Shown piece by piece: positions 8,266 to 17,177 of a stretch of DNA of 39,780 nucleotides (positions are counted from its first letter, which is position 1; every line of letters starts with the position of its first letter). Under the pieces are notes generated by a model. It saw only the letters and a list, made by a program, of their open reading frames with translations, made no database searches and was not told where the DNA came from. Both the position numbers and the translations under genes were made by a program. This DNA is from Burkholderiaceae bacterium (GTDB lineage Bacteria; Pseudomonadota; Gammaproteobacteria; Burkholderiales; Burkholderiaceae): NCBI GenBank assembly GCA_947455485.1, contig CANGNV010000001.1, positions 1-39,780 of the forward strand, read 5' to 3'.

Positions 8266-8303
8266 TAGAGCCTCAAATCCAAACCAGTAAATTAAATCAA
8301 ATA

Positions 8304-9302
8304 TTAATCAAGCTTTGCGCCAGAGGCTTTAGCCACTGCAGCCCAACGCTTAATGTCTGCGGATACAAATTTGCCAAAAGCATCACCACTCAAAGTTGGC
8401 GTATCCGAACCGTTATTAACCCAAATAGTCTTCAACTCAGGCGTATTGAGTGCTTTTTGCACCTCAGCAATCATCTTGTCAACGATAGGCTGAGGTGTTC
8501 CCTTGGGAGCAAACAAACCATACCAAGTTGAGACTTCGTAGCCCACTAAACCAGCCTCGGCCGCTGTAGGTACATTTGGAAATGCAGCAGAGCGCTTCTG
8601 CGATGCAACCGCTAAAGCCACGATTGAACCATTTTTGATTTGCGCCGCTGAGGAACCTAAACCATCAAACTCCACATCCACCTGGCCTGCAATCAGGTCT
8701 TGCATGGCTGGGCCAGCACCGCGATAAGGAATATGGGTCATAAAAGTCTTGGAAAGCATTTTGAACTGCTCACCAGCCAAGTGATGTGAAGAACCATTGC
8801 CAGCACTTGCATAGTTGAACTTACCTGGATTCTTTTTCAGGAGCTCAATAAATTCTTTTAAGTTTTTAACTTGCACATTCTTTGGATTTACCACGATGAC
8901 TTGAGGTGGGTTGGCGATCATTGCAACCGGAATAAAGCTCTTCTCAATGTCGTAATCCAAATTGGGGTACATGGAAGGAGCGATTGCATGATGAGCTGCA
9001 CCAACAAAAAAGCTATAGCCATCTGGAGCTGCTTTAGCAGCCAAAGATGCACCCAATGTACCGCCAGCGCCGCCACGGTTATCGATGATGATTTGTTTAC
9101 CCAACTGCTTTGTTAGTTGCGCAGCTAAAGGGCGGGCAAAGGCATCGGTACCGCCACCAGCTGGAAAAGGCACAACAAAAGTAATAGGCTTATTTGGCCA
9201 CTCTTGAGCCATTACGGCGAGGGGTGCAGCGCAAATTAAAAAGAGCGCTTTTTTCAAAGTGCTTAATGAGAATACAGAATTGCTGTTTGTTTTAGTAAAC
9301 AT
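8304..9302 (-). CDS. Bug/TctC-family periplasmic solute-binding protein
   Basis: This is a tripartite tricarboxylate transporter receptor-like protein of the Bug family, which expanded in Burkholderiales and binds small carboxylates in the periplasm. The 332-residue protein has a signal peptide (about 1-32, ending AVMA before QEWP), then KPITFVVPFPAGGGTDAFARPLA, the binding-loop signature. Later come PYRGAGPAMQDLIAGQVDVEFDG and the STWYGLFAPKGTP region. Its place between malonyl-CoA decarboxylase and malonyl-CoA ligase suggests that it captures malonate, but that is inference. No TctA or TctB membrane subunits are encoded nearby, so it must work with a distant transporter or act as a sensor. 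AAAGGAGA precedes its ATG. Confidence 0.9.
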   Translation of the reverse strand: MFTKTNSNSVFSLSTLKKALFLICAAPLAVMAQEWPNKPITFVVPFPAGGGTDAFARPLAAQLTKQLGKQIIIDNRGGAGGTLGASLAAKAAPDGYSFFVGAAHHAIAPSMYPNLDYDIEKSFIPVAMIANPPQVIVVNPKNVQVKNLKEFIELLKKNPGKFNYASAGNGSSHHLAGEQFKMLSKTFMTHIPYRGAGPAMQDLIAGQVDVEFDGLGSSAAQIKNGSIVALAVASQKRSAAFPNVPTAAEAGLVGYEVSTWYGLFAPKGTPQPIVDKMIAEVQKALNTPELKTIWVNNGSDTPTLSGDAFGKFVSADIKRWAAVAKASGAKLD

Positions 9303-9322
9303 GCTTGTCTCCTTTGTCTTTT

Positions 9323-9403
9323 ACCAACTATTGCGTTGGTTTTGTTTTCACAACTAACTATTAACCCCTTATTCTAAGGGGACTTCCGCTTTTCAGCAGA
9401 AGT
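9323..9403 (-). repeat. Three consecutive hairpins between matA and the Bug gene
   Basis: Read along the transcribed minus strand, the 118-base gap holds three inverted repeats. The first pairs 9403-9396 with 9389-9382 (ACTTCTGC with GCGGAAGT, one mismatch). The second pairs 9381-9375 with 9371-9365 (CCCCTTA, loop GAA, TAAGGGG, perfect). The third pairs 9340-9335 with 9328-9323 (ACCAAC with GTTGGT, perfect). None is followed by a T-run, so they look like mRNA-stability or processing elements rather than a terminator. Confidence 0.55.
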
Positions 9404-9420
9404 TAGCCTCAGCGTTAACA

Positions 9421-10725
9421 CTAGGGGGCCATCAAGCGAGCCACTACCTTGGAATACACAATTTCACCATTGGCAAAGCGCTCATGGTTATCTTCCACGC
9501 TTCCCAAGTCATACAGGTAATTCACCATCAGGCCGGCAGACTGGCGCAATCCTTTGCGGGATAAATCGCCCGCCCAGTTCACTAGGTGCAACTTAGCGCC
9601 ATTACCCAAATGAAACTTCGCCACTGGATTACCATCTCGCCCGGTGGAAGCAAGACCTAAATACATGCTTGCCAAGCTCAATAAAGCTGCTTTTTCTTTC
9701 TCGGAGGCAAGATCTGGGTGCCAGCCACCCGCTAATCGCTCGCTCCACGATTGGCTCTCAAGCTTTAGCGCTGCCAAAGCAGCATCTCTTGCTATCTTGA
9801 GATTTGGCTTCAACCTTTCAGCTGGAACACCCTCGCCTAAATTCGCACCTGCGGCAACCCAATCCATAAACCCGGGAATTGGGGATAAAGTCACAAAGGT
9901 TTTTATTCCAGGGAATTCGGCATGTAGTTGCTCAGCCACCCGCTTAATTAAAAAGTTACCCATCGATACACCGCGAAGACCAGGCTCACAGTTGCTGATG
10001 GAATAAAAAACTGCAACCTTATATTGAGAGGTTTGATCTACTACATCCGCCTTCTTATCAACTAACGGAGTAATCACCGTAGGAATCTCAGGCAAGAGTG
10101 CAACCTCAACAAAAATCAGAGGTTCACTAGGAAGTTGAGGGTGAAAGAAGGCGAAGCAACGACGGTCTGGCTGGAGGCGACGACGCAAGTCATCCCAACC
10201 ATCAATAGCATGCACTGCCTCATGCTTAATGAGCTTCTCGAGCACCTCAGCCGGAGATTTCCAGTCAACTCGGTGCATTTTTAAAAAGCCTGGATTGAAC
10301 CATGAAGATAGGAGGTGGCGTAAATCAAAATCGACTGCGGCTAACTCTGGTTTTTTATCAAGTAATTGCAATAAATCTCGGCGCATTTCTACTACAGCAG
10401 CGGTGCCCTGACTTGCACGATTAAGGCGGCGAAAAAATTCTTGGCGAGGAGACTCGGAAACTTTTTGCAACTGAATGTAATTACGCGCACTGGAATCAGC
10501 AACAAAATTTTGCGCCGCCTTTAATACCGCATCAGCTTGAGGATTTAGCTTTTCAAAAAGAAAGGTGAAAAAAGATACGTACTGATCTTTAACTAATTTG
10601 CGATAGTTATTAACAACATCATCAGCCATGCTGAGCGCATTAGATTCTCCCCGCTCAGATATCAAACGCTTAATGGCGTTATTTGCCTTAGATAAATTTC
10701 GAGCTTTTGTTAGCTTTTCCAGCAT
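9421..10725 (-). CDS. matA: Malonyl-CoA decarboxylase
   Basis: This enzyme decarboxylates malonyl-CoA to acetyl-CoA and CO2. The 434-residue protein shows the two-part family layout: a helical N-terminal region, then a GNAT-like catalytic domain. Family hallmarks are LLSSWFNPGFL, AVHAIDGWDDLRRRL, CFAFFHPQLPSEPLIFVEVAL, FYSISNCEPGLRGVSMGNFLIK, TLSPIPGF (Ser281 matches the catalytic serine) and KFHLGNGAKLH (His372 matches the catalytic histidine). It is the first gene of the minus-strand malonate cluster with the Bug receptor and matB. Its 129-base upstream gap holds a small inverted repeat (CATCA 10772-10776 with TGATG 10783-10787) but no convincing promoter. No malonate-type regulator gene adjoins it. 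Confidence 0.92.
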   Translation of the reverse strand: MLEKLTKARNLSKANNAIKRLISERGESNALSMADDVVNNYRKLVKDQYVSFFTFLFEKLNPQADAVLKAAQNFVADSSARNYIQLQKVSESPRQEFFRRLNRASQGTAAVVEMRRDLLQLLDKKPELAAVDFDLRHLLSSWFNPGFLKMHRVDWKSPAEVLEKLIKHEAVHAIDGWDDLRRRLQPDRRCFAFFHPQLPSEPLIFVEVALLPEIPTVITPLVDKKADVVDQTSQYKVAVFYSISNCEPGLRGVSMGNFLIKRVAEQLHAEFPGIKTFVTLSPIPGFMDWVAAGANLGEGVPAERLKPNLKIARDAALAALKLESQSWSERLAGGWHPDLASEKEKAALLSLASMYLGLASTGRDGNPVAKFHLGNGAKLHLVNWAGDLSRKGLRQSAGLMVNYLYDLGSVEDNHERFANGEIVYSKVVARLMAP

Positions 10726-10854
10726 GGATATCTTTCAATTGAGGTAGAAATAGTCAGAAATAGGGCAAATTCATCAAAAACCTGATGTTTTCATGGGGAA
10801 TATGGCCAATTTTGAGGAATTGACTACAAAAGACCCAGAAAAACCGATTTTTAA

Positions 10855-11652
10855 CTACTGATAGCTGCCGTTTTTCGTATTTACTCTCACTATAAGGTAA
10901 ATTCCGAAAATTATCATGGGCACAGAAAGCCACTGCCCCATGGACAGGCCAAGGCCCAAGAGGCCCAAGAAGGCATCAGGTTCACGGGCAAATTCTGCCA
11001 AAAAGCGGCAAAGTCCATAGCCCAGCAAAAATAATCCTGAAACCTGCCCCACCCGACGTGGCTTGCTGGAATAGATCCACAGAACAATGCCCAGGCAAAT
11101 TCCTTCCCCAAAGAACTGATAGATCTGAGAAGGGTGTCGAGGTATAGAGTCGACCATTGGAAACACCATGGCCCAAGGCAAGTCTGTCGGCCTGCCCCAC
11201 AACTCCCCATTGATGAAATTACCCAAGCGGCCAAATGCCAAACCAAAAGGCACTAATGGTGCAACTAAATCACTCACAACAAAGAATGAAACCTTGCGAC
11301 GATAAGCAAACCAAAGTAAGGCCAGCAAAACTCCGAGCAATCCACCATGAAAGGACATGCCGCCTTCCCATATCTTGAAGATACTCAGAGGGTTTGCAAA
11401 ATAGTAAGCGGGCATATAAAACAGGGTGTAACCCAAACGACCACCAAGTACCACACCCAAAACGCCGGCAAACAAAAGATCTTCGAGATCCTTGTATGAC
11501 CAACCTAAAGATTGATATTGCGCAGCTCGTATACGCAGACGACCTAGCAACAAAAATTGAGCAAAAGCCAGGAGATACATCAAGCCATACCAATGAATAG
11601 CAAACGAGCCAATCCGAATTGCGGCAGGATCAAATTCTGGATGAATCAGCAT
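10855..11652 (-). CDS. lgt: Prolipoprotein diacylglyceryl transferase Lgt
   Basis: Lgt transfers diacylglyceryl from phosphatidylglycerol to the lipobox cysteine of prolipoproteins in the inner membrane. The 265-residue form starts [15 protein letters not shown], the canonical N terminus. It has about seven hydrophobic helices, the catalytic HGG segment ([13 protein letters not shown]), the family signature [16 protein letters not shown], and a C-terminal [10 protein letters not shown] region. A longer reading frame begins at 11706, but that start would overlap holC and adds a polar stretch, so I reject it. It lies 19 bases after holC in an apparent pepA-holC-lgt operon. Confidence 0.93.
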   Translation of the reverse strand: MLIHPEFDPAAIRIGSFAIHWYGLMYLLAFAQFLLLGRLRIRAAQYQSLGWSYKDLEDLLFAGVLGVVLGGRLGYTLFYMPAYYFANPLSIFKIWEGGMSFHGGLLGVLLALLWFAYRRKVSFFVVSDLVAPLVPFGLAFGRLGNFINGELWGRPTDLPWAMVFPMVDSIPRHPSQIYQFFGEGICLGIVLWIYSSKPRRVGQVSGLFLLGYGLCRFLAEFAREPDAFLGLLGLGLSMGQWLSVPMIIFGIYLIVRVNTKNGSYQ

Positions 11653-11671
11653 ATTTGGTGGCAACCAATGA

Positions 11672-12136
11672 TCACGATTTAGATTGATCGAAGTTGTGCA
11701 ACTCATGACCTAAGTCACGATATGCTTTGTAGCGCTCGCGACCTGCAAGGCGCTCTGCTTCATTGGTAGTCACAACCTCAACGAGTCGAGGAAAGCGTGC
11801 AAGCATTCCTGGAACATCAGAAGGCATACGCATTCCCAAATGAATGAGAACATCCGCATGAGGGAGTTGAGACAAAGCAGGTGATAAGAAATCATCCGCC
11901 AGCAAAATAGGCGTTTCAATTGCTGCCTCATCATCAATAAAACAATGGGGCAAGAAATCCACCGCACTAAATGACCACAGAAGCTCGTCTAACTTTTTGA
12001 GATCCGCCTTCTCACCCACCATCACGATATGACGCACGGGCTCGCCAGCGGGTGTAGCGCTCCAGATCTTGCGTGTTAAGCGACAGGCATATTCCAGCTT
12101 ATCGCTAACGTTGCTATGAAAATCAATACGGGCCAT
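11672..12136 (-). CDS. holC: DNA polymerase III chi subunit HolC
   Basis: Chi links the polymerase III clamp loader to single-strand-binding protein. The 154-residue protein shows the chi features: [20 protein letters not shown] at the N terminus, a central [13 protein letters not shown] segment and the ADVLIHLG strand, followed by FPRLVEVV and a C-terminal [11 protein letters not shown] helix. Length is normal for the family. It starts 12 bases after pepA, and the pepA-holC neighbour pair is common in proteobacteria, which supports the call. Confidence 0.9.
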   Translation of the reverse strand: MARIDFHSNVSDKLEYACRLTRKIWSATPAGEPVRHIVMVGEKADLKKLDELLWSFSAVDFLPHCFIDDEAAIETPILLADDFLSPALSQLPHADVLIHLGMRMPSDVPGMLARFPRLVEVVTTNEAERLAGRERYKAYRDLGHELHNFDQSKS

Positions 12137-12148
12137 CAGCGCTGTCTT

Positions 12149-13750
12149 CTATTTTTGTTCTAGCAAGTAATTTACGAGCAATGGCACTGGGCGCCCAGTC
12201 GAACCTTTAGCGGCACCACTTTTCCAAGCAGTACCAGCGATATCTAGGTGAGCCCATTTATATTTTTCGGTAAAGCGCGACAAGAAACAGGCTGCAGTAA
12301 CGCTACCCGCTGGGCGTCCACCAATATTAGCCACATCTGCGAAATTAGATTTAAGTTGCTCATGGTATGCAGCATCCAAAGGTAAACGCCACACGGTATC
12401 TAAGGAAGCATGGCCCGCCTTAGTGAGCGCACTGACCAAACCCTCATCATCAGAGAACACGCCGCTATGCACATGGCCCAATGCAATGATGCAAGCACCC
12501 GTTAAAGTAGCCACATCAATCACAGCCTTAGGCTTAAAGCGCTCTACGTAAGTGAGGGCATCGCACAAGATCAAGCGACCTTCAGCATCCGTATTCAGAA
12601 TCTCAATTGTTTGCCCAGACATGCTCTTCACAATGTCGCCAGGACGAGTAGCTTGGCCAGATGGCATATTTTCACAAGTTGGAATGACGCCGATGACATT
12701 CTTTTTCAACTTCATCAAGGCGGTTGCATACATCGTGCCAATGACAGATGCAGCGCCACACATGTCGTACTTCATCTCATCCATAGCCTCACCAGGCTTC
12801 AGAGAGATTCCGCCGGTATCAAAAGTAATTCCTTTACCCACCAACACAATCGGGGCCTCACCTGCTTTACCGCCTTGGTGACGCATCACAATAAATTGTG
12901 GCGGCGTATCCGAACCCTTGGCCACCGATAAGAATGAGCCCATACCCAACGCTTCAATTTGCTTGCGACCCAAAACTTCAACTTTGAGGCCAGTCTTTTT
13001 GCTTAGACCTTGCGCTGCTTTACCTAAGTAAGTTGGGGTGCAAATATTCGGAGGTAGATTACCCAAGTCTTTGGCTAAGTTCATACCCTCAACCATTGCC
13101 GCGCCCTCTGGCACCGCAGCCTTCAGCTCTTTGGCGCAAGTATCGTTACCCGCAAAGATGAGATGAGTAAAAGTATCCGCCTTATCTTTGGCCTTGAATT
13201 TCATTGTGGGTTGACGCACTCCAAAGCGATATGACTGATCACCAGCATATTGAATCGTTAAGCGCACTTCTTCGGCCATGAACTCAGCGCGGTGTCCCAA
13301 AGCAAAACTGGGGATAAACCACAAAGCACTTTGAATCGAGCCGCCGCTTAACTGCTTTAATGCAGCGCGAGCAATTTTTGAATAGACAGTGAGGCTGCGC
13401 GCGCTAGCAGGAACAACATCTCCCAGGGATACCAAGAGAATGCGCTTCACCTTTGCGCCAGAGGCAGCCCAGGATTTTTCAGCACGAATTACACAGGTAG
13501 AGGCTGACTGACTATCGAGATCGCCCACCAAATTTGCATGGGTAACCGAGCCACCAAGCAAGCGATCTAACTCGACCAAAAGTCCAGACTTGGATTTGCT
13601 AGCCGTCAAAGCATCTAAATCCGCCTTTGAGTAGGCCAAAACCAGGCAATCGGAGCTCTGCGCCAATAGCGTGCTTAGGCTCGCCTTAAGTTGTTTGGGG
13701 TTATTTAGATCGGCTTGCGCGAAAATCTTGGTGCTAAATTGAATAGTCAT
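12149..13750 (-). CDS. pepA: Leucyl aminopeptidase PepA (M17)
   Basis: This cytosolic, two-metal M17 aminopeptidase removes N-terminal residues from peptides; in some bacteria it also binds DNA. The 533-residue protein has an N-terminal macro-like domain and a C-terminal catalytic domain. The catalytic domain carries VLVGKGITFDTGGISLKP (metal ligand and catalytic lysine), the signature NTDAEGRL, and the MKYDMCGAASVIG motif. It is the first gene of the minus-strand pepA-holC-lgt group and diverges from lptF across 118 bases. Confidence 0.94.
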   Translation of the reverse strand: MTIQFSTKIFAQADLNNPKQLKASLSTLLAQSSDCLVLAYSKADLDALTASKSKSGLLVELDRLLGGSVTHANLVGDLDSQSASTCVIRAEKSWAASGAKVKRILLVSLGDVVPASARSLTVYSKIARAALKQLSGGSIQSALWFIPSFALGHRAEFMAEEVRLTIQYAGDQSYRFGVRQPTMKFKAKDKADTFTHLIFAGNDTCAKELKAAVPEGAAMVEGMNLAKDLGNLPPNICTPTYLGKAAQGLSKKTGLKVEVLGRKQIEALGMGSFLSVAKGSDTPPQFIVMRHQGGKAGEAPIVLVGKGITFDTGGISLKPGEAMDEMKYDMCGAASVIGTMYATALMKLKKNVIGVIPTCENMPSGQATRPGDIVKSMSGQTIEILNTDAEGRLILCDALTYVERFKPKAVIDVATLTGACIIALGHVHSGVFSDDEGLVSALTKAGHASLDTVWRLPLDAAYHEQLKSNFADVANIGGRPAGSVTAACFLSRFTEKYKWAHLDIAGTAWKSGAAKGSTGRPVPLLVNYLLEQK

Positions 13751-13868
13751 AATGTCTTACGGTATTTTTAAGTCAATTCAAGGGAAAAAATGGGTGTTTA
13801 TCCATTATCCTCCGAGATGCAGGTTCACATCTTGAGTGAGCCCATAACAGCCAATTCATTATCTATTC

Positions 13869-14984
13869 ATGATTTTTCACCAAGCCCTTCGCCGCGAACT
13901 CAGTTTTACGACTGGTGGTGTTTTTTTGGTCTTGGTAACCATCATGATTACCACCCTGGTCATCCGAATTCTTGGCTTTGCGGCAAATGGCGCAGTAAAC
14001 CCAGAAGATGCCCTAGTTCTCATAGCGCTAGCCACTCTTGGTTATATGGCTGTATTACTCACGGTCTCTCTATTTGTGGCCGTCTTAATTGTGCTGGTGC
14101 GTTGGTATAAAGATTCCGAAATGATTGTTTGGTTTGCAAGCGGCCTAAGTATTGCGAGCCTGATTCGACCAATCCTACGTTTTGCGACACCCCTCATCAT
14201 CATCATCGCCCTATTGGCTCTCTTTGTTTGGCCTTGGGCTAATCGCGAATCCACCCTGATTAGCCAAAGATTTCAGCAACGCAGTGATGTTTCCATGGTT
14301 GCCGCTGGTCAATTTAGAGAATCCGCCAAAGCAGAGCGCGTATTTTTTATTGAAGAGTTGGATGTCGATAAAAGTGAAGTTAAAAATATCTTTGCTGCTG
14401 AAACTAAAAATGGTCGACTGAGTGTCGCCGTTGCCTCGACTGGATTTATTGAAGGCGCACAAGGAGGCGGCAAATCCATCGTGCTCAACAATGGTCGGCG
14501 CTATGAAGGGGTGCCCACGCAACCAGACTTCAGAATTCTGGAGTTTGCAGAGTACAGCACCCAGATTCAAAGCAAAAGCGTCCTCGATCCAGCCCCACGT
14601 GATCGTGAAAAAACAGTCTCCGAACTTTGGAACGATTCCAACGCCGACACCATCAACCCCAATCGCGCTGAATTACTTTGGCGTATCGGTTTACCGTTAA
14701 TGGCTTTAGGCCTAGTGCTAATTGCCATACCCCTTGCCTACGTCAACCCTAGGCTTGGTAACTACACTGCGATGTTTTATGCTGTGCTGATTTACCTTAT
14801 CTATAGCAACCTTCTCAACCTCACGCAAAACTTTGTGTCACAAGGGAATGTAAATGTTTTTGTAGCAGCTTGGCCCATACACGCTCTAGCCTTTGGCATT
14901 GCCTTTCTACTCATTCGTAATCGCATCAACCCTTCGCTGAAGTGGTGGCGTCGTCAACTACCTTCATTCTTGGCCAATAGATGA
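13869..14984 (+). CDS. lptF: LPS export permease LptF
   Basis: LptF, with LptG and the ATPase LptB, extracts LPS from the inner membrane and feeds the Lpt bridge. The 371-residue protein has the expected plan: three hydrophobic helices (to about residue 120), a periplasmic beta-jellyroll domain (about 125-270, with the AKAERVFFIEEL region), and three C-terminal helices (LLWRIGLPLMALGLVLIAIP onward). The NPRLGNYTAMFYAVLIYLIYSNLL segment is typical of LptF. It overlaps lptG by ATGA and diverges from pepA, a very common arrangement. No strong promoter could be assigned in the 118-base gap. Confidence 0.93.
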   Translation: MIFHQALRRELSFTTGGVFLVLVTIMITTLVIRILGFAANGAVNPEDALVLIALATLGYMAVLLTVSLFVAVLIVLVRWYKDSEMIVWFASGLSIASLIRPILRFATPLIIIIALLALFVWPWANRESTLISQRFQQRSDVSMVAAGQFRESAKAERVFFIEELDVDKSEVKNIFAAETKNGRLSVAVASTGFIEGAQGGGKSIVLNNGRRYEGVPTQPDFRILEFAEYSTQIQSKSVLDPAPRDREKTVSELWNDSNADTINPNRAELLWRIGLPLMALGLVLIAIPLAYVNPRLGNYTAMFYAVLIYLIYSNLLNLTQNFVSQGNVNVFVAAWPIHALAFGIAFLLIRNRINPSLKWWRRQLPSFLANR

Positions 14985-16135
14985 AATATCTATTTCCCTA
15001 TATATTTGAGCGCTACTTAGCCAGGCAGATCTATGCTGCCTTTGGCTTCATCCTATTTGCTTTGGTGGCATTGTTTTTATTTTTTGACATCCTCAGCGAG
15101 CTTGGTTCGGTAAAGGGCCAGTACACACTGCCATTAGCGCTTCTACACGTTTTACTGAAGGCCCCAAGCCGCATTTCCGAGATCATTCCAATCGCTGGTT
15201 TGATTGGAAGTATTTATGTATTTGCCATGCTAGCAAGCCAGTCTGAGTTCACGATCTTGCGTATTGCTGGATTGGATATGCGCAGAGGCTTGACTACTCT
15301 AGCCAAAATTTCATTACCGCTAATTGTTCTGACGCTAGTCATGAGTGAGTGGCTAGGGCCCTATACCGAGAATCTGTCAGAGCAGATTCGCATGAAGGCT
15401 TTAGGTTCATCTTATAGCTCCCAATTTAAAACTGGAGTATGGGTAAAAGATCGCCTACGAGATGAAGATGGTAGTGGGCCGATTAGGCCGGGAGTTCGCT
15501 ATGTCAACGTTGGCAAGATTGAACAAGACAACGAAATCAAAAACATTCGCATGTATGAATTTGATGATGCATATCGCCTACTCTCTATTAGAAGTGCGGT
15601 ATCGGGACGCTTTGATCATACGGGGACCTGGATCCTGGATGATGTCACCGAAACTCGCTTTAAAGAGACCAAGCAGAGTGATCCACTCAACCCAGTCTAT
15701 TCAGCGCAGACTTTTGTACATCCAATTGTTAGCCTCAATTCTGAAGTTACGCCTCAAATCTTGAGCGTGCTTTTAGTAAGCCCAGAAAAGATGTCTATCT
15801 TTAGTTTGGGGCGCTTTATCTCCCACTTAAGAGATAACAAACAGGATGCTCAGCGTCACTCTATTGCGTTCTGGAAAAAAGTCATCTACCCATTTACGAT
15901 CTTCGTGATGTTGACACTGGCCCTGCCATTTGCCTATCTCAAGGTGCGCGCTGGTAGCGTTGGCATCAAGGTATTTGGCGGCATCATGCTGGGCATGAGC
16001 TTTCAACTCTTTAATTCACTTTTCTCTAATGTTGGACTCCTAGGTTCTTGGCCAGCACTGCTTACTGCCATGACACCGCCATTGCTTTATTTCATCTTGG
16101 CAATAGTGGGTTTACGTTGGGTATCTAGGGCTTAA
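14981..16135 (+). CDS. lptG: LPS export permease LptG
   Basis: LptG is the partner permease of LptF in the inner-membrane LptBFG complex. The 384-residue protein begins FERYLARQIYAAFGFILFALVALF, typical of the family. A second helix pair (LLKAPSRISEIIPIAGLIGS), a periplasmic jellyroll domain of about 150-280, and three terminal helices ending in LLYFILAIVGLRWV follow. It overlaps lptF by four bases. The 62 bases after it carry the leader of cysB. Confidence 0.93.
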   Translation: MKYLFPYIFERYLARQIYAAFGFILFALVALFLFFDILSELGSVKGQYTLPLALLHVLLKAPSRISEIIPIAGLIGSIYVFAMLASQSEFTILRIAGLDMRRGLTTLAKISLPLIVLTLVMSEWLGPYTENLSEQIRMKALGSSYSSQFKTGVWVKDRLRDEDGSGPIRPGVRYVNVGKIEQDNEIKNIRMYEFDDAYRLLSIRSAVSGRFDHTGTWILDDVTETRFKETKQSDPLNPVYSAQTFVHPIVSLNSEVTPQILSVLLVSPEKMSIFSLGRFISHLRDNKQDAQRHSIAFWKKVIYPFTIFVMLTLALPFAYLKVRAGSVGIKVFGGIMLGMSFQLFNSLFSNVGLLGSWPALLTAMTPPLLYFILAIVGLRWVSRA

Positions 16136-16197
16136 TACCTCAAAATCATATAGAATGTCGTTCATATATCTCAGTTGATATAAAGAATGGAATCCAT

Positions 16198-17139
16198 ATG
16201 AATCTTCACCAATTTCGTTTTGTTCGCGAAGCCGTAAGACAGAACTTCAATCTGACTTCAGCTGCTAAAGCTCTCTTCACCTCCCAGCCTGGGGTCTCTA
16301 AGGCCATCATTGAGCTAGAGGACGAGCTGGGAGTAGAAATATTCCGACGCCACGGTAAACGCATTCGCTCCCTCACCGAGCCAGGCAAACGCATCCTCGC
16401 CTCGATTGAGCGCATTCTGGACGAAGTGGAAACCTTAAGAAGGGTTGGCAAAGATTTTGCCAGCCAAGATCAAGGTAACTTTGTGATTGCCACTACACAT
16501 ACGCAGGCACGTTACGCATTACCAAAGGTGCTTACTGAATTTACAAAACGATTTCCAAAGGTTCGGGTCAGCATTCAACAAGGGAGCCCAGGGCAAATTG
16601 CGGAGTTGCTCATCCATGATCGCGCGGATATCGCAATTGCAACGGAAGGCATTGCCAATACCCCTGGTGTGCTGGCGCTGCCAGGCTACCAATGGCAACA
16701 CGTTGTCATGGTGCCGCTAAGTCACCCCCTTCTCAATCAGTCAACAATCACCTTAGAGGAAATTGCGAAATACCCGCTCATCACCTACGACAAAGCGTTT
16801 GCGGGTCGCAGCAAGATTGATGCCGCTTTTGCACAACGCAATCTCAGCCCTGACATTATTCTGGAAGCAATCGATGCAGACGTAATTAAGACTTACGTTG
16901 AAACTGGAATGGGTGTGGGCATTGTGGCTGGATTGGCCTACGACGCAGATCGAGATCGCAATCTCCGAGTCATTCCAGTTGGGCACTTGTTTGGCAACAA
17001 CGTGACGCATTTGGGTGTTAAACAAGGAGCTTACTTGCGCTCTTTTGTATACACATTCATTGAGCTATTCTCGCCAACACTCACGAAGAAAATTGTGGAG
17101 CAAGCCATGAATAGTGAGTCGGAGACTTACGAGATTTAA
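16198..17139 (+). CDS. cysB: CysB-type LysR transcriptional regulator
   Basis: This is a LysR-family activator of sulfur assimilation of the CysB/Cbl group. The 313-residue protein has an N-terminal winged helix-turn-helix (MNLHQFRFVREAVRQNFNLT, then SAAKALFTSQPGVSKAI at about 20-36). A linker helix and an effector-binding domain follow; FVIATTHTQARYALP matches the sulfate/acetylserine pocket of CysB. The C-terminal YVETGMGVGIVAGLAYD is also characteristic. CysB responds to O-acetylserine or N-acetylserine. None of the known target genes lie in the window. AAGGCTTTAAAA follows the stop, but there is no clear terminator. Confidence 0.88.
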   Translation: MNLHQFRFVREAVRQNFNLTSAAKALFTSQPGVSKAIIELEDELGVEIFRRHGKRIRSLTEPGKRILASIERILDEVETLRRVGKDFASQDQGNFVIATTHTQARYALPKVLTEFTKRFPKVRVSIQQGSPGQIAELLIHDRADIAIATEGIANTPGVLALPGYQWQHVVMVPLSHPLLNQSTITLEEIAKYPLITYDKAFAGRSKIDAAFAQRNLSPDIILEAIDADVIKTYVETGMGVGIVAGLAYDADRDRNLRVIPVGHLFGNNVTHLGVKQGAYLRSFVYTFIELFSPTLTKKIVEQAMNSESETYEI

Positions 17140-17177
17140 GGCTTTAAAACCATCCTACTAAAGGCTTTTAATCGATC

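Noticed and set aside
11653..11706. Longer N terminus for lgt
   Set aside because: It would overlap holC, is polar, and precedes the canonical MLIHPEFDP start.
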